64,000 bases of DNA, from positions 1 to 64,000 of the forward strand of contig JAXHNI010000014.1 of NCBI GenBank assembly GCA_034520625.1, read 5' to 3'. The DNA is from JAANXG01 sp034520625 (GTDB taxonomy: Bacteria; Pseudomonadota; Gammaproteobacteria; Arenicellales; JAANXG01). A program made the translations under genes and the position numbers. The notes beneath the pieces were generated by a model. It saw only the letters and a list, made by a program, of their open reading frames with translations, was not told the origin of the DNA and searched no databases. Positions 25,916 through 35,744 of this stretch are shown here, in pieces; positions within the stretch are counted from its first letter, which is position 1; each line of letters opens with the position of its first letter.

Positions 25916-26817
25916 GCCTTGTCTCCCATGATTCGCACTTCACGATGCAGGCGTACGCCGTGCACTGCCTCGACGCGGTCGGCGACTCTTTCGATCAGGG
26001 TCTCGATGTCCGCGGCGCTGGCGCCGCCCTGGTTGACGATGAAGTTGGCGTGCTTGTCCGACACGCAGGCGCCGCCGAGGCAGGTGCCCTTCAGGCCGGC
26101 GGTTTCGATGAGCCGGGCCGCGTGGTCGTTGGGCGGATTGACGAACACCGATCCCGCATTGGGCATCTGGATGGGCTGGGTCCGGGATCGGCTGGTGAGA
26201 AATTCCCGGATCCGGTCCTGGGATTGCTGCGCGTCGCCCGCCTTCAGGGCCAGCACCGCGGACACGAACCACTCCTCGCGCGGCGACCGGACGCTGCGGT
26301 AGCCGATCTCGAAGTCCACGGCGCGGCGGCGGTGCAGCCCGCCGTTCGCGTCCACGGTCTCCACCTGGTGGACCACTTCCCAGGTCGTGTGGCCGTAGGC
26401 GCCGGCGTTCATCGCCAGGGCGCCGCCCAGGGTGCCCGGGATCCCCGCGAAGAACTCGGCCTGGGACAACCCCTGCTTCGCGGTGAGCCGTGCGATCTTG
26501 GCGCAGGGCACCCCCACCTGGGCATACACCGTGCGGTCGTCCCGTATCTCGATCTCCCCGAGGCACTTGTGGGTCGCGATCACGATGCCGCGGATGCCGC
26601 CGTCCCGGACCAGGGTGTTGCTGCCCAGGCCAAGCCAGGTGATGGGCTGGCCCTGCCCGCGGCGCGCGCGCAGAAAATCCAACAGGTCCTGGAGGTCCGC
26701 CGGCGCGAAATACAGGTCCGCCGGGCCGCCCGTGCGCCAGGATGTATGATCGGCCAGGGGCTCGTCATAAAGCAGCCTGCCACGGGGCTCGTAGTCGGTC
26801 ATGCGCTCGGCCGCCAT
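25912..26817 (-). CDS. murB: UDP-N-acetylenolpyruvoylglucosamine reductase MurB (type II-like, short)
   Basis: A 301-residue FAD enzyme that reduces UDP-GlcNAc-enolpyruvate to UDP-MurNAc. FAD-binding LGLGSNTLVRDGGIRG and the catalytic region AGIPGTLGGALAMNAGAYG are seen, with PNAGSVFVNP containing the catalytic Ser. At this length it lacks the extra loop of the E. coli type I enzyme. The ATG at 26817 overlaps the murC stop by one base (TGATG). The upstream part of the open frame is murC in another register. Confidence 0.94.
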   Translation of the reverse strand: MAAERMTDYEPRGRLLYDEPLADHTSWRTGGPADLYFAPADLQDLLDFLRARRGQGQPITWLGLGSNTLVRDGGIRGIVIATHKCLGEIEIRDDRTVYAQVGVPCAKIARLTAKQGLSQAEFFAGIPGTLGGALAMNAGAYGHTTWEVVHQVETVDANGGLHRRRAVDFEIGYRSVRSPREEWFVSAVLALKAGDAQQSQDRIREFLTSRSRTQPIQMPNAGSVFVNPPNDHAARLIETAGLKGTCLGGACVSDKHANFIVNQGGASAADIETLIERVADRVEAVHGVRLHREVRIMGDKA

Positions 26818-28205
26818 CACGCCGCACCCTCCTGCCGGTACACCAGATCCGTCACCCGGCGCCCGATATCCCCGGCGCCGAGCGTCATGATGACGTCGCC
26901 GTCGCGCGCCATGTCCTGCAGCACCGCCGGCAGCTCGTCCAGCGACTCCACGAAAACCGGGTCGGTCCGGCCCCGCTGCCGGATGGACCGGCACAGGGCG
27001 CGGCCGTCTGCGCCGGCGATGGGCGACTCGCCCGCCGCGTACACCTCGGTAACAATCAGGGGCTCCTGGTCCGCCAGGACGCTGCTGAAGTCGTCCAGCA
27101 GGTCCCGGGTCCGCGAGTAGCGGTGGGGCTGGAAAACCACCACCAGTCGGCGGTCCGGCCAGGCCTGCCGCGCGGCGTCCAGGGTGACTTCCAGCTCCCG
27201 GGGGTGGTGGCCGTAGTCATCCACCACCAGCGCTTCGCCGTCCCGCGTCGCGAACCGGCCCTTGACCTGGAACCGCCGGCCGATGCCCTTGAATTCGCTG
27301 AGTCCCCGGCCGATCTGCTCGTCGCTGATTCCGAGATAGCGTCCGATGGCGATGGCGGCCAGGGCGTTCAGGGCGTTGTGCTTGCCGGGCAGGGCCAGGG
27401 TGACCTGCATGTCGGGATCGCCCGGCACCCGGAAATGGGTGCTCAGGCCGTCCTGGCGGATGTCCACGGCGCGGATATCGGCCTCGGCGCAGGTGCCGTA
27501 GGTCAGGATCGGTTTGTGCACCGAGCCCGCCACCGAGCGCACCACGGGGTCGTCCCAGCACAGGACCGCCCGGCCGTAGAACGGCAGGTTGAGCAGAAAC
27601 TCCACGAACGCCTGCTTGAGGGCTTCGAAGTCACCGCCATAGGTGGCCATGTGGTCGGCGTCGATGTTGGTTACCACCGCCACCACCGGCTGCAGGTGCA
27701 GGAAGGAGGCATCGCTCTCGTCGGCCTCGGCCACCAGATACTCACCCCGGCCCAGGGCGGCGTTGGTGCCCACGCTGTTCACCAGGCCGCCCACCACGAA
27801 GGTGGGATCCAGGCCGCCGCTGGCCAGCACGCTCGCCACCAGGCTGGTGGTGGTGGTCTTGCCGTGGGTCCCGGCCACGGCGATGCCCTGCTGGAAGCGC
27901 ATCAGCTCGCCCAGCATCTCGGCCCGTGGGATTACGGGGATCTTGGCGTCCTGCGCCGCCCGGACTTCGACGTTGTCGGAATCGATCGCCGTGGAGACCA
28001 CCACCACATCGCTGTTCTCCATCCAGCGCGGGTCGTGCCCGACGTGGATGTCCACGCCCTGGACGCGGAGATGCTCGGTGGCGGCGTTCTCGGCGATGTC
28101 CGATCCGGAGACCTGGTAGCCCAGGTTCAGCAGCACCTCCGCGATGCCGCTCATGCCGGCGCCGCCGATGCCCACGAAATGAATGCGCCGGACGCGGTTA
28201 CGCAT
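26817..28205 (-). CDS. murC: UDP-N-acetylmuramate--L-alanine ligase MurC
   Basis: A 462-residue Mur ligase adding the first amino acid of the peptide stem. N-terminal IHFVGIGGAGMSGIAEVL binds the UDP moiety, GTHGKTTTTSL (residues ~111-121) is the P-loop, and the C-terminal domain has FQPHRYSRT. The ATG at 28205 (MRNRVRR) overlaps the murG stop by 8 nt. Gene order murG-murC-murB-ddlB is standard. Confidence 0.96.
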   Translation of the reverse strand: MRNRVRRIHFVGIGGAGMSGIAEVLLNLGYQVSGSDIAENAATEHLRVQGVDIHVGHDPRWMENSDVVVVSTAIDSDNVEVRAAQDAKIPVIPRAEMLGELMRFQQGIAVAGTHGKTTTTSLVASVLASGGLDPTFVVGGLVNSVGTNAALGRGEYLVAEADESDASFLHLQPVVAVVTNIDADHMATYGGDFEALKQAFVEFLLNLPFYGRAVLCWDDPVVRSVAGSVHKPILTYGTCAEADIRAVDIRQDGLSTHFRVPGDPDMQVTLALPGKHNALNALAAIAIGRYLGISDEQIGRGLSEFKGIGRRFQVKGRFATRDGEALVVDDYGHHPRELEVTLDAARQAWPDRRLVVVFQPHRYSRTRDLLDDFSSVLADQEPLIVTEVYAAGESPIAGADGRALCRSIRQRGRTDPVFVESLDELPAVLQDMARDGDVIMTLGAGDIGRRVTDLVYRQEGAA

Positions 28206-29256
28206 GCAGCACCTCCATGCACTGGTCGCCGACCCGGCGGGTGCTGTCGGGCACGGCCATGGCCCGCGCCCGGGCGGCGCGCTCGGCGATGGCGTCGCGG
28301 TCCAGCTCGTCGAAAAAAGCATTCACCGTCTCCGGGGTGAGGGCGCTTTCCGGCCACATCCAGGCCGCCTGGCGCTCGCACAACAGGCGCGCGTTGAAGG
28401 TCTGGTGGTCGCCCACCGCCGCCGGGAACGGCACGAACACGGCGGCCGAGCCGGAGGCGCAGACCTCCGCCACGGTCATGGCGCCGGCGCGGCAGATCAC
28501 CAGGTCCGCCCAGGCATAGGCTTCGGCCATGTCGTCGATGTATTCGGTCACTTGTGCCTGAATGCCGGCGGCGTCATAGGCCTCCTGCACACCCGCGGCC
28601 TTGTCGCGGCCCGCCTGGTGGCGGATGGTCGCCGACCCCGGAATCCCGGGCAGCAGCGCCGGCAGATGGGTGTTCAGGGCCCGGGCGCCCTGGCTGCCGC
28701 CGACCACCAGTATTCGCCAGGGGCCGTCGCGGCCCGCCAGTCGGTCGGCCGGCGCCGGCACCGCCAGGATGTCCTCGCGGACCGGGTTGCCGACGTAGAC
28801 GGAACGCGGGCCGAGCTCGACGGGAAACCCGGTCATCACCGTCCGGGCCAGCTTTGCCAGCCAGCGGTTGGTAAAACCGGCGATGGCGTTGGCTTCGTGG
28901 ATCAGCACGGGGATGCGCAGCAGCCAGGCCGTCAGCGCCCCGGGGCCGGACACGAAGCCGCCCATGCCGAGCACCGCCGCGGGCCGACGCCGCAGCACCA
29001 CGCCGAGGGTCTGGAACATGGCGACGGCCAGCAGGAACGGCGTGCGCAGCAGCCCGAGGATCCCGGTGCCGCGCAGGCCGCGGATAGTGATCCACTCGAT
29101 GTCGATGCCGGCCGCGGGCACCGCCCGCGCCTCCAGCCCGCCCCGGGTGCCCAGCCAGACGACGTTCACGCCGCGGCGCTTCATCTCGTCCGCCACCGAC
29201 AGGGCCGGATAGACGTGCCCGCCGGTGCCGCCCGCCATGATCAGCAGCGTCCTCAT
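28198..29256 (-). CDS. murG: Lipid II synthase MurG (GlcNAc transferase)
   Basis: A 352-residue peripheral membrane GT28 enzyme that converts lipid I to lipid II. The N-terminal glycine-rich loop MAGGTGGHVYPAL, the second loop VVGGSQGARALN, and the donor-binding CRAGAMTVAEVCASGSAAVFVPFP are all visible. The ATG at 29256 overlaps the ftsW stop by 4 nt (ATGA). Length matches E. coli MurG (355). Confidence 0.96.
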   Translation of the reverse strand: MRTLLIMAGGTGGHVYPALSVADEMKRRGVNVVWLGTRGGLEARAVPAAGIDIEWITIRGLRGTGILGLLRTPFLLAVAMFQTLGVVLRRRPAAVLGMGGFVSGPGALTAWLLRIPVLIHEANAIAGFTNRWLAKLARTVMTGFPVELGPRSVYVGNPVREDILAVPAPADRLAGRDGPWRILVVGGSQGARALNTHLPALLPGIPGSATIRHQAGRDKAAGVQEAYDAAGIQAQVTEYIDDMAEAYAWADLVICRAGAMTVAEVCASGSAAVFVPFPAAVGDHQTFNARLLCERQAAWMWPESALTPETVNAFFDELDRDAIAERAARARAMAVPDSTRRVGDQCMEVLHA

Positions 29257-30425
29257 GATGCCGTCCTCCCCGGCGCCGGCCGCGTCGAGCGCTCGATGGA
29301 CAGCAGGATGCCGGCGGCAATACAGGACGTGATCAGGCTGCTGCCGCCGAAGCTCATGAACGGCAGGGTCAGGCCCTTGGTGGGCAGCGCCCCGAGATTG
29401 ACGCCGACGTGAATCATGGCCTGCAGCACCAGGAGCAGCACCAGGCCCTGGGCCAGGCGCGCGGCGTAGAGCTGGCCGATGCGCTCGGCGGCGCGGGAGA
29501 CGGCGAAGCCCCGCCACAGCAGCGCGCCGAACAGAATGATCACGGCGCACACCCCGACGAAGCCCAGTTCCTCGCCGATCACCGCCAGCAGAAAGTCGTT
29601 CTGGGCGTGGGGCAGGAAGTACAGCTTCTGGACGCTGGCCCCCAGGCCCACGCCGAACCATTCACCCCGGCCCAGGGCGATCAGGCCCTGGACGAGCTGG
29701 TAGGCGGTGTTCCCGGGATCCTGCCAGGGGTCCAGGAAGCTGGTGACGCGGTCGGCGCGGTAGGCCCGGGACCAGACCAGCAGCGTGACGGCGCCGGCGC
29801 TGGCCACCGCGCACAGCAGGAAGTGCCAGAACCGGATGCCGGCCAGGAACAGCATCACCCCGATGGTCAGCGCCATCACCACGAAGCTGCCCAGGTCCGG
29901 CTGCATCAGCAGCAGCACGCCCATCAGCGCCAGGACCAGCCCGATGAGCAGCACCCCCTGGGTGAAGTCGCCGAGCGCTTCCCGCTTGCGCGTGAGGTAA
30001 CCCGCGGCGTAGACCACCATGAACAGCTTGGCGGGCTCCGAGGGCTGGAAGGTGACCCCGGCGATCTCCAACCAGCGTGTGCTGCCGTTCACCGTCACCC
30101 CCACCCCGGGGAGGATCAGGATCGCCAGCACCGCCAGCCCGAGCAGCAGCAGCGGCTTGCTCATGGTCTCCCACCAGCTTACCGGCACCCGGGACACCGC
30201 CAGCATGGCCGCCACGCCCACGGCGACGTGGGCGAGATGGCGCAGGGTCGGGGCAAACAGCGCGCCGGTGCTCCCGGTACCCGCATCCCCGACAGTGGTC
30301 GACGCCACCATCAGCGCGCCGAAGCTGAGGAGAATGACCACCGTCCCCAGCAGCGAGACGTTGGAGATGCCCTCGCGGGCTTCCGCCTCGGAACGCGCCG
30401 CCTGCAACTGACCCGCCGCGCTCAT
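29253..30425 (-). CDS. ftsW: Septal peptidoglycan polymerase FtsW
   Basis: A 390-residue SEDS-family glycosyltransferase with about ten membrane helices that polymerises lipid II at the septum with FtsI. Family signatures include WLEIAGVTFQPSEPAKL, LLMQPDLGSFVV and the C-terminal LTLPFMSFGGSSLI. It overlaps murD upstream and murG downstream by 4 nt each, so all three are coupled. Confidence 0.96.
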   Translation of the reverse strand: MSAAGQLQAARSEAEAREGISNVSLLGTVVILLSFGALMVASTTVGDAGTGSTGALFAPTLRHLAHVAVGVAAMLAVSRVPVSWWETMSKPLLLLGLAVLAILILPGVGVTVNGSTRWLEIAGVTFQPSEPAKLFMVVYAAGYLTRKREALGDFTQGVLLIGLVLALMGVLLLMQPDLGSFVVMALTIGVMLFLAGIRFWHFLLCAVASAGAVTLLVWSRAYRADRVTSFLDPWQDPGNTAYQLVQGLIALGRGEWFGVGLGASVQKLYFLPHAQNDFLLAVIGEELGFVGVCAVIILFGALLWRGFAVSRAAERIGQLYAARLAQGLVLLLVLQAMIHVGVNLGALPTKGLTLPFMSFGGSSLITSCIAAGILLSIERSTRPAPGRTAS

Positions 30426-31756
30426 GACAGCCGCCCCACGGCGGCGCGGAACAGGTCGCCGCGCTGCTCGTAGTCGGTGAACATGTCGTAGCTGGCACAG
30501 GCCGGGGACAGCAGGACGGTGTCGCCGGCCACCGCCAGCTCGGCGGCCCGCCGCACGGCCTCCTCGAGATCCCGGACCCGGCAGCAGGGGACGCTGTCGC
30601 CCACGGCGGCTTCGATCAGCGCCGCGTCGCGGCCGAACAGAATCAGCGCCCGGGCGTGCTCCGCCAGCGCCGGGCGCAGGGGCGTGAAATCCGCGCCCTT
30701 GCCGTCGCCGCCGGCGATCAGCACCACCGGCGCACCAGCCCCCGACAGGGCGGCGACCGTGGCGCCGACATTGGTCGCCTTGGAATCATTGACCCAGGAC
30801 ACGCCTTTGATTTCCGCCACCCGCTCCATGCGATGGGGCAGGCCCCGGAAGCCGGCGGCGGCGGCCGCGCAACGGGCCAGGTCCCAGCCCGCCGCGCCGG
30901 CCACGGCCAGGGCCGCGAGCACGTTGGCCTGGTTGTGCCGCCCGGCGAGCTGCAGCACGCCGCTGTCCAGCAGCAGCGTCCCGCCCGCCGCCAGCCAGCG
31001 CCGGCCGTCGCGCTCGAGAATGCCGAGATCGTGCTCCGTCGCCGGACGGTCGAGACCGAAGCGCCAGGTTTCGGCAACCGGCCGGCGCGGTGCGGTGGCG
31101 GGATCGTCGCGATTCACCACCACGGCGCGGGCGCCGTGGTGGACACGCTGCTTCGCCGCCAGGTAGTCGTCGTAGCCGGTGTAGCGGTCCATGTGATCAT
31201 GGGAAACGTTCAGCAGCACCGCCACCGCGGGCCGCAGCGATTCGGTGGTTTCCAGCTGGAAGCTCGACAACTCGATGGCGTAGAACGCGTGCCCGGGCCC
31301 ATCGAGAAGCTCGAGGACCGGGGTGCCGATATTGCCCGCCGCCACCACGTCCACACCGGATACCCGCCCCATGTGCTCCACCAGCCGGGTCACCGTGCTC
31401 TTGCCGTTGGAGCCGGTGATGGCGATCACCGGCCGGTCCACCACCCGGGCGAACAGCTCGACATCGCCGAGCACCTCGACTCCCGCTTCCCGGGCCGCTT
31501 CGATGGCGGGCTCGTGCACGGACAGGCCGGGGCTGACCACCAACTGCCGGGCACGCGCCAGCATCGACGGATCCAGCGGCCCGGTGGTGATGTCCAGATC
31601 CGGCAGCACCCGACGGGCCTCGGCGGCCGCCGGCGGCTCGGCGCGGGTGTCCACGGCGGCCACCCGCAGGCCGCGCCCGTGCAGGTAGCGCAGGCAGGCC
31701 AGGCCGGTACGGCCGACGCCGACGACGATCGCGTCGAATGCGTGCTCGGGTTCCAT
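30422..31756 (-). CDS. murD: UDP-N-acetylmuramoylalanine--D-glutamate ligase MurD
   Basis: A 444-residue Mur ligase that adds D-Glu. It has the Rossmann start AIVVGVGRTGLACLRYL, the P-loop ITGSNGKSTVTRL near residue 112, and SHDHMDRY. The start at 31756 is chosen because it fits the family length; in-frame ATGs at 31783 and 31855 would run into a REP-like repeat. The gap to mraY (about 100 nt) is filled by that repeat. Confidence 0.93.
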   Translation of the reverse strand: MEPEHAFDAIVVGVGRTGLACLRYLHGRGLRVAAVDTRAEPPAAAEARRVLPDLDITTGPLDPSMLARARQLVVSPGLSVHEPAIEAAREAGVEVLGDVELFARVVDRPVIAITGSNGKSTVTRLVEHMGRVSGVDVVAAGNIGTPVLELLDGPGHAFYAIELSSFQLETTESLRPAVAVLLNVSHDHMDRYTGYDDYLAAKQRVHHGARAVVVNRDDPATAPRRPVAETWRFGLDRPATEHDLGILERDGRRWLAAGGTLLLDSGVLQLAGRHNQANVLAALAVAGAAGWDLARCAAAAAGFRGLPHRMERVAEIKGVSWVNDSKATNVGATVAALSGAGAPVVLIAGGDGKGADFTPLRPALAEHARALILFGRDAALIEAAVGDSVPCCRVRDLEEAVRRAAELAVAGDTVLLSPACASYDMFTDYEQRGDLFRAAVGRLS

Positions 31757-31789
31757 GGTTTGTGTCACCGCGTCACCGTTCATATCGTA

Positions 31790-31822
31790 TTGCGCCCGAC
31801 CTGCATCGGGCGCAAGCCCGAC
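31790..31822. repeat. REP-like element between mraY and murD
   Basis: A left half TTGCGCCCGACCTGC runs into a full unit TCGGGCGCAAGCCCGAC, so one and a half REP units are fused. It lies inside the dcw cluster, just upstream of the murD start. Confidence 0.65.
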
Positions 31823-31858
31823 AACCCGCGTCTCGAATTGTGATACCCATTCCAACCA

Positions 31859-32941
31859 TCATCGTATTTTCAGGGTCGCCAGACCCACCAGCACCAGGAT
31901 CAGGCTGATGATCCAGAACCGCACGATGACCCGCGGCTCCGGCCAGCCCTTGAGCTCGAAGTGATGATGCAGCGGCGCCATCCTGAATATGCGCCGTCCC
32001 ACCAGCTTGAAGGACGCCACCTGAAGGATCACCGACACCGTCTCCACCACGAAGATGCCGCCCATCACGAACAGCACGATCTCCTGCCGGACCACCACCG
32101 CCACCGCGCCCAAGGCGCCGCCGAGGGCCAGCGCCCCGATGTCGCCCATGAAAACCTGGGCCGGATAGGTGTTGAACCACAGAAAACCCAGGCCGGAGCC
32201 CACCAGGGCGGCGCACACGATCAGGACCTCCCCGGTACCGGCGATATAGGGAATGCCGAGGTAGTCGGCGAATACGGTGTGGCCGGTGACATACGCGAAT
32301 ATGCCCAGCCCGCCGGCCACCAGCACCGTGGGCACGATGGCCAGCCCGTCCAGGCCGTCGGTGAGATTGACGGCGTTGCTGGTGCCCACGATGACCAGGT
32401 AGGTCAGCACGATGAACCACGGCCCCATGTAGATCGCCACCTCCTTGAACAAGGGCACGAACAGGGAGATCTCGTGCGGTGACTGGGCGGTGAAATACAA
32501 AAAGAAAGCGCTCGCCAGGCCCACCACGCTCTGCGCTCCGAACTTGTTGGCGGCGCCAATGCCCCGGGGGTTCTTGTCGATGAGCTTGCGGTAGTCGTCC
32601 ATCCAGCCGATGACGCCGAATGCCAGGCTCACCAGCAGCACCACCCAGACGAAGCGGTTGGTGAGATCCGCCCACAGCAGGGTCGATATCACCACGGAGA
32701 CCAGGATCATGGCGCCGCCCATGGTGGGCGTGCCCACCTTGTCGAAATGCGTCGGCGGGCCGTCCTGGCGCACGGTCTGCCCGATCTGGTGCAGGCTCAG
32801 CCGGCGGATCATTATCGGGCCCAGCACGAAGCATATGGTCAGGGCGGTGAGCACGCCGCAGATGCCACGGAAAGTGATGTAGCGGAACACGTTGAACGCC
32901 GAGTATTCCGCGGCCAGCGCATCGAACAGGAACAGCAGCAT
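31859..32941 (-). CDS. mraY: Phospho-N-acetylmuramoyl-pentapeptide transferase MraY
   Basis: A 360-residue polytopic enzyme forming lipid I from UDP-MurNAc-pentapeptide and undecaprenyl phosphate. Visible: TPTMGGAMIL, the catalytic Asp-Asp in GWMDDYRK, NAVNLTDGLDGLA, and the C-terminal APLHHHFELKGWPEPRVI. Length is identical to E. coli MraY (360). Its start overlaps the murF stop by one base. Confidence 0.97.
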   Translation of the reverse strand: MLLFLFDALAAEYSAFNVFRYITFRGICGVLTALTICFVLGPIMIRRLSLHQIGQTVRQDGPPTHFDKVGTPTMGGAMILVSVVISTLLWADLTNRFVWVVLLVSLAFGVIGWMDDYRKLIDKNPRGIGAANKFGAQSVVGLASAFFLYFTAQSPHEISLFVPLFKEVAIYMGPWFIVLTYLVIVGTSNAVNLTDGLDGLAIVPTVLVAGGLGIFAYVTGHTVFADYLGIPYIAGTGEVLIVCAALVGSGLGFLWFNTYPAQVFMGDIGALALGGALGAVAVVVRQEIVLFVMGGIFVVETVSVILQVASFKLVGRRIFRMAPLHHHFELKGWPEPRVIVRFWIISLILVLVGLATLKIR

Positions 32942-34296
32942 CAGCGCACCTCCTCCGCGGCCCGGGGCGCGTCGGCCAGGGACTCCACCACGGTGTCCAT
33001 GCGCATGCTGCGCGAGCCCTTGATCAGGAAGGTGGTATCGCCGTCCGCCTCGGCCTCGAGGGCCGCCACCAGCTCGTCACGGTCGCGGTGATGGCTGCCG
33101 CCCGGGCCGAATGCCCGGACCGCGGACTCGCTCAGCTCGCCGAGCCCGTGCAGCGCATCGATGCCCCGGGCGCGGGCCTGTTCCCCGACACGCTCGTGCA
33201 GGGCGCGGGCATCAGCGCCCAGCTCGGCCATGTCGCCCAGAACGAGGACCCGCCGGCCGGCATGGGCGGCCAGCACGTCGATGCCCGCCGCCACCGAGGC
33301 CGGATTGGCGTTGTAGCTGTCATCCAGGATCCGCGCGCCGCGCACCCCCGCGCGGATACACAGGCGCCCGGGAACGGGCTTCACGCGCGCCAGCCCCGCG
33401 GCGATCTGTTCGGGATCCAGGCCCACAGCGAACGCCGCGGCCGCGGCCGCCAGGGCGTTGGCCACGTTGTGCCGGCCCGCCAGCGGCAGGGCGACGTCCA
33501 CGCTCCGGTCCCGGATATGCAGCCGGAACCCGCCGCCCTTTTCGGACCAGTCGGAAGGATGCACGTCGGCTTCGGTATCGAAGCCGAAGGACAGCACCGT
33601 CCGGCCGCCGGCCATGCTTCGCCAGGTCTCATAGAAGGCGTCGTCGCTGTTGAGCACCACGACCCCGCCGCCGCCGAGGCCGGTCAGGATCTCGCCCTTG
33701 GCGTCCGCTACCGCTTCCAGCGAGCCCACACCTTCGAGATGGGCCGCCGCGGCATTGGTGATCACCGCCACCGTGGGCTGCGCCATGCGCGACAGGTAGC
33801 CGATCTCGCCCAGGTGGTTCATCCCCATCTCGATCACGGCGTACTGGTGCTCGGGACGCAGCCCGCACAGCACCAGTGGCACGCCGATTTGATTGTTCAG
33901 GTTGCCGGTGGAGATCAGGGCCGGCGCCTTGACGGTGAGGATGGAGCCGATCATTTCCTTGACCGTGGTCTTGCCGTTGCTGCCGGTCACCGCCACCACC
34001 GGAATGGAGAACCGCGCCCGCCACGTGGCGGCCAGCTCACCCAGGGCCTTGAGCGTGTCCCGGACCATGATCAGCGGCAGCGCGGTATCGGCCTCGGACT
34101 GAACCAGGGCGCCGGCGGCGCCGGCATCGAATGCCGCGGCCAGGAAACCGTGGCCGTCGTAGTTCGGGCCCTTCAGGGCCACGAACAGCTCACCCCGGTT
34201 CAGAACCCGGGTGTCCGTCGACACCCCCTTGATGCAGGCGTCGCGGCCGATCAGCTCGCCGTGAACCCCCTGCGCGATTTCGGCCAGGCTCATCAT
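32941..34296 (-). CDS. murF: UDP-MurNAc-tripeptide--D-Ala-D-Ala ligase MurF
   Basis: A 451-residue Mur ligase that adds the D-Ala-D-Ala dipeptide made by DdlB. P-loop VTGSNGKTTVKEMI at ~107-120, ISTGNLNNQIGVPL, EMGMNHLGEI and ILDDSYNANPAS are all typical. It overlaps the murE stop by 4 nt. Nothing unusual. Confidence 0.96.
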   Translation of the reverse strand: MMSLAEIAQGVHGELIGRDACIKGVSTDTRVLNRGELFVALKGPNYDGHGFLAAAFDAGAAGALVQSEADTALPLIMVRDTLKALGELAATWRARFSIPVVAVTGSNGKTTVKEMIGSILTVKAPALISTGNLNNQIGVPLVLCGLRPEHQYAVIEMGMNHLGEIGYLSRMAQPTVAVITNAAAAHLEGVGSLEAVADAKGEILTGLGGGGVVVLNSDDAFYETWRSMAGGRTVLSFGFDTEADVHPSDWSEKGGGFRLHIRDRSVDVALPLAGRHNVANALAAAAAAFAVGLDPEQIAAGLARVKPVPGRLCIRAGVRGARILDDSYNANPASVAAGIDVLAAHAGRRVLVLGDMAELGADARALHERVGEQARARGIDALHGLGELSESAVRAFGPGGSHHRDRDELVAALEAEADGDTTFLIKGSRSMRMDTVVESLADAPRAAEEVR

Positions 34297-35744
34297 GCGG
34301 CTTTCTCCAGGCAGTCCGAGACCACCTGCCGGTCGTCGAAAGGCGCGACCTTATCGCCGACGATCTGGCAGGTTTCGTGGCCCTTGCCGGCTACCAGCAC
34401 CCAGTCTCCCGCCCGCGCCTCCCGCAGCGCCGTGGTGATGGCCCGGCGGCGGTCCAGGACCACCCGCGGCTCGCCGCTCATGCCGGCGACGATCTCGGCG
34501 GCGATGGCGGCGGGGGATTCACTGCGCGGATTGTCGTTGGTAACCACCACCCGATTGGCCCATTTCTCCGCAATCCGGCCCATCTCCGGGCGCTTGCCGC
34601 GGTCGCGGTCGCCCCCGCAGCCGAACACGCACCATAGCGCTTCCCGGCAGTGCTCGCGCACCGACTGCAGCGCACGCTCCAGGGCATCCGGGGTATGGGC
34701 ATAGTCCACCACCGCCGTCGGCCCGCCCCGCAGCGAGCGGAACAGCTCCATGCGGCCGGGCACCGGCGACAGCCGGTTCAGTGCGTTCTCCACGTCGGCG
34801 GAATCGAAACCCATTTCCAGCAGCACGGCGGCGACGGCCAGCACATTGGCCACATTGATCCGGCCCACCAGGGGCGCCGACACGTCGAGGGTTGCCCGCG
34901 GGTGGTCGATCCGCATGCCGAGGCCGCCCTCCCCGACCTCGACCCGGCTGGCGCGGACCGCCCCCTGGTCGCCGAAGCCGATCACGGGCACCGCGGCCTG
35001 CTCGTGGATCTGCCGGCCCACGGCGTCGTCGACATTGACCACGGCGAAGCGCAGCGACGGGTAATCGAACAAGGATTTCTTGGCGTTCGCGTAGTCGTCG
35101 ATATCCGCGTGGTAGTCCAGATGATCCCGGGTCAGGTTGGTGAACACGGCAGCGTCGAATGCCACCGCCGAGACCCGTCCCTGATTCAGGGCATGGGAAG
35201 ACACTTCCATGATCACGTGGGTCGCCCCGTCGTCGGCGAACCGCCGCAGCAGCCTCTGCAGGTCCACCGGGCCCGGGGTGGTCAGCCCCCCGGCATCCGG
35301 GTCTCCGACGCGTCCGCTGCCCAGGGTGCCGATCATGCGGGGCCGGCCCCCGAGCCGCTCCAGGCTCTGGGCCAGGAAGTGAACGCAGCTTGTCTTGCCA
35401 TTGGTGCCGGTCACGCCGATGACGAACAGCCCGTCGCCGGGGCGGCCATAGAAGCGCGCCGCGATTTCGCTCGCCCGCAGCGCCAGTCCCGGCACCGGCA
35501 CGCCCGGCACCGCACCGCGGTACTCGAAGCCATCCGGTTCGTAGGCCACGGCCGCCGCGCCGCGCTCGACGGCCTCGGCGATGAATTCGCGACCATCCAG
35601 ACGCGTGCCGGGACAGGCCAAGAATAGCTCGCCGGGCCGGACGCGACGGCTGTCCAGGGTCAGGCCGGTCACGGTGCCCGGCGCGGCGCCGTCCACCGCG
35701 GCCATGCCCGCCAGCAGATCACTGATGGCAGCGGGCCCCGTCAC
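34293..35744 (-). CDS. murE: UDP-MurNAc-tripeptide synthetase MurE (meso-diaminopimelate type)
   Basis: A 483-residue Mur ligase. P-loop GVTGTNGKTSC lies near residue 112. The DNPR motif in VVTNDNPRSE indicates meso-diaminopimelate rather than lysine as the amino acid added, fitting a Gram-negative wall. HTPDALERAL is also typical. It overlaps ftsI by 4 nt. Confidence 0.96.
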   Translation of the reverse strand: MTGPAAISDLLAGMAAVDGAAPGTVTGLTLDSRRVRPGELFLACPGTRLDGREFIAEAVERGAAAVAYEPDGFEYRGAVPGVPVPGLALRASEIAARFYGRPGDGLFVIGVTGTNGKTSCVHFLAQSLERLGGRPRMIGTLGSGRVGDPDAGGLTTPGPVDLQRLLRRFADDGATHVIMEVSSHALNQGRVSAVAFDAAVFTNLTRDHLDYHADIDDYANAKKSLFDYPSLRFAVVNVDDAVGRQIHEQAAVPVIGFGDQGAVRASRVEVGEGGLGMRIDHPRATLDVSAPLVGRINVANVLAVAAVLLEMGFDSADVENALNRLSPVPGRMELFRSLRGGPTAVVDYAHTPDALERALQSVREHCREALWCVFGCGGDRDRGKRPEMGRIAEKWANRVVVTNDNPRSESPAAIAAEIVAGMSGEPRVVLDRRRAITTALREARAGDWVLVAGKGHETCQIVGDKVAPFDDRQVVSDCLEKAA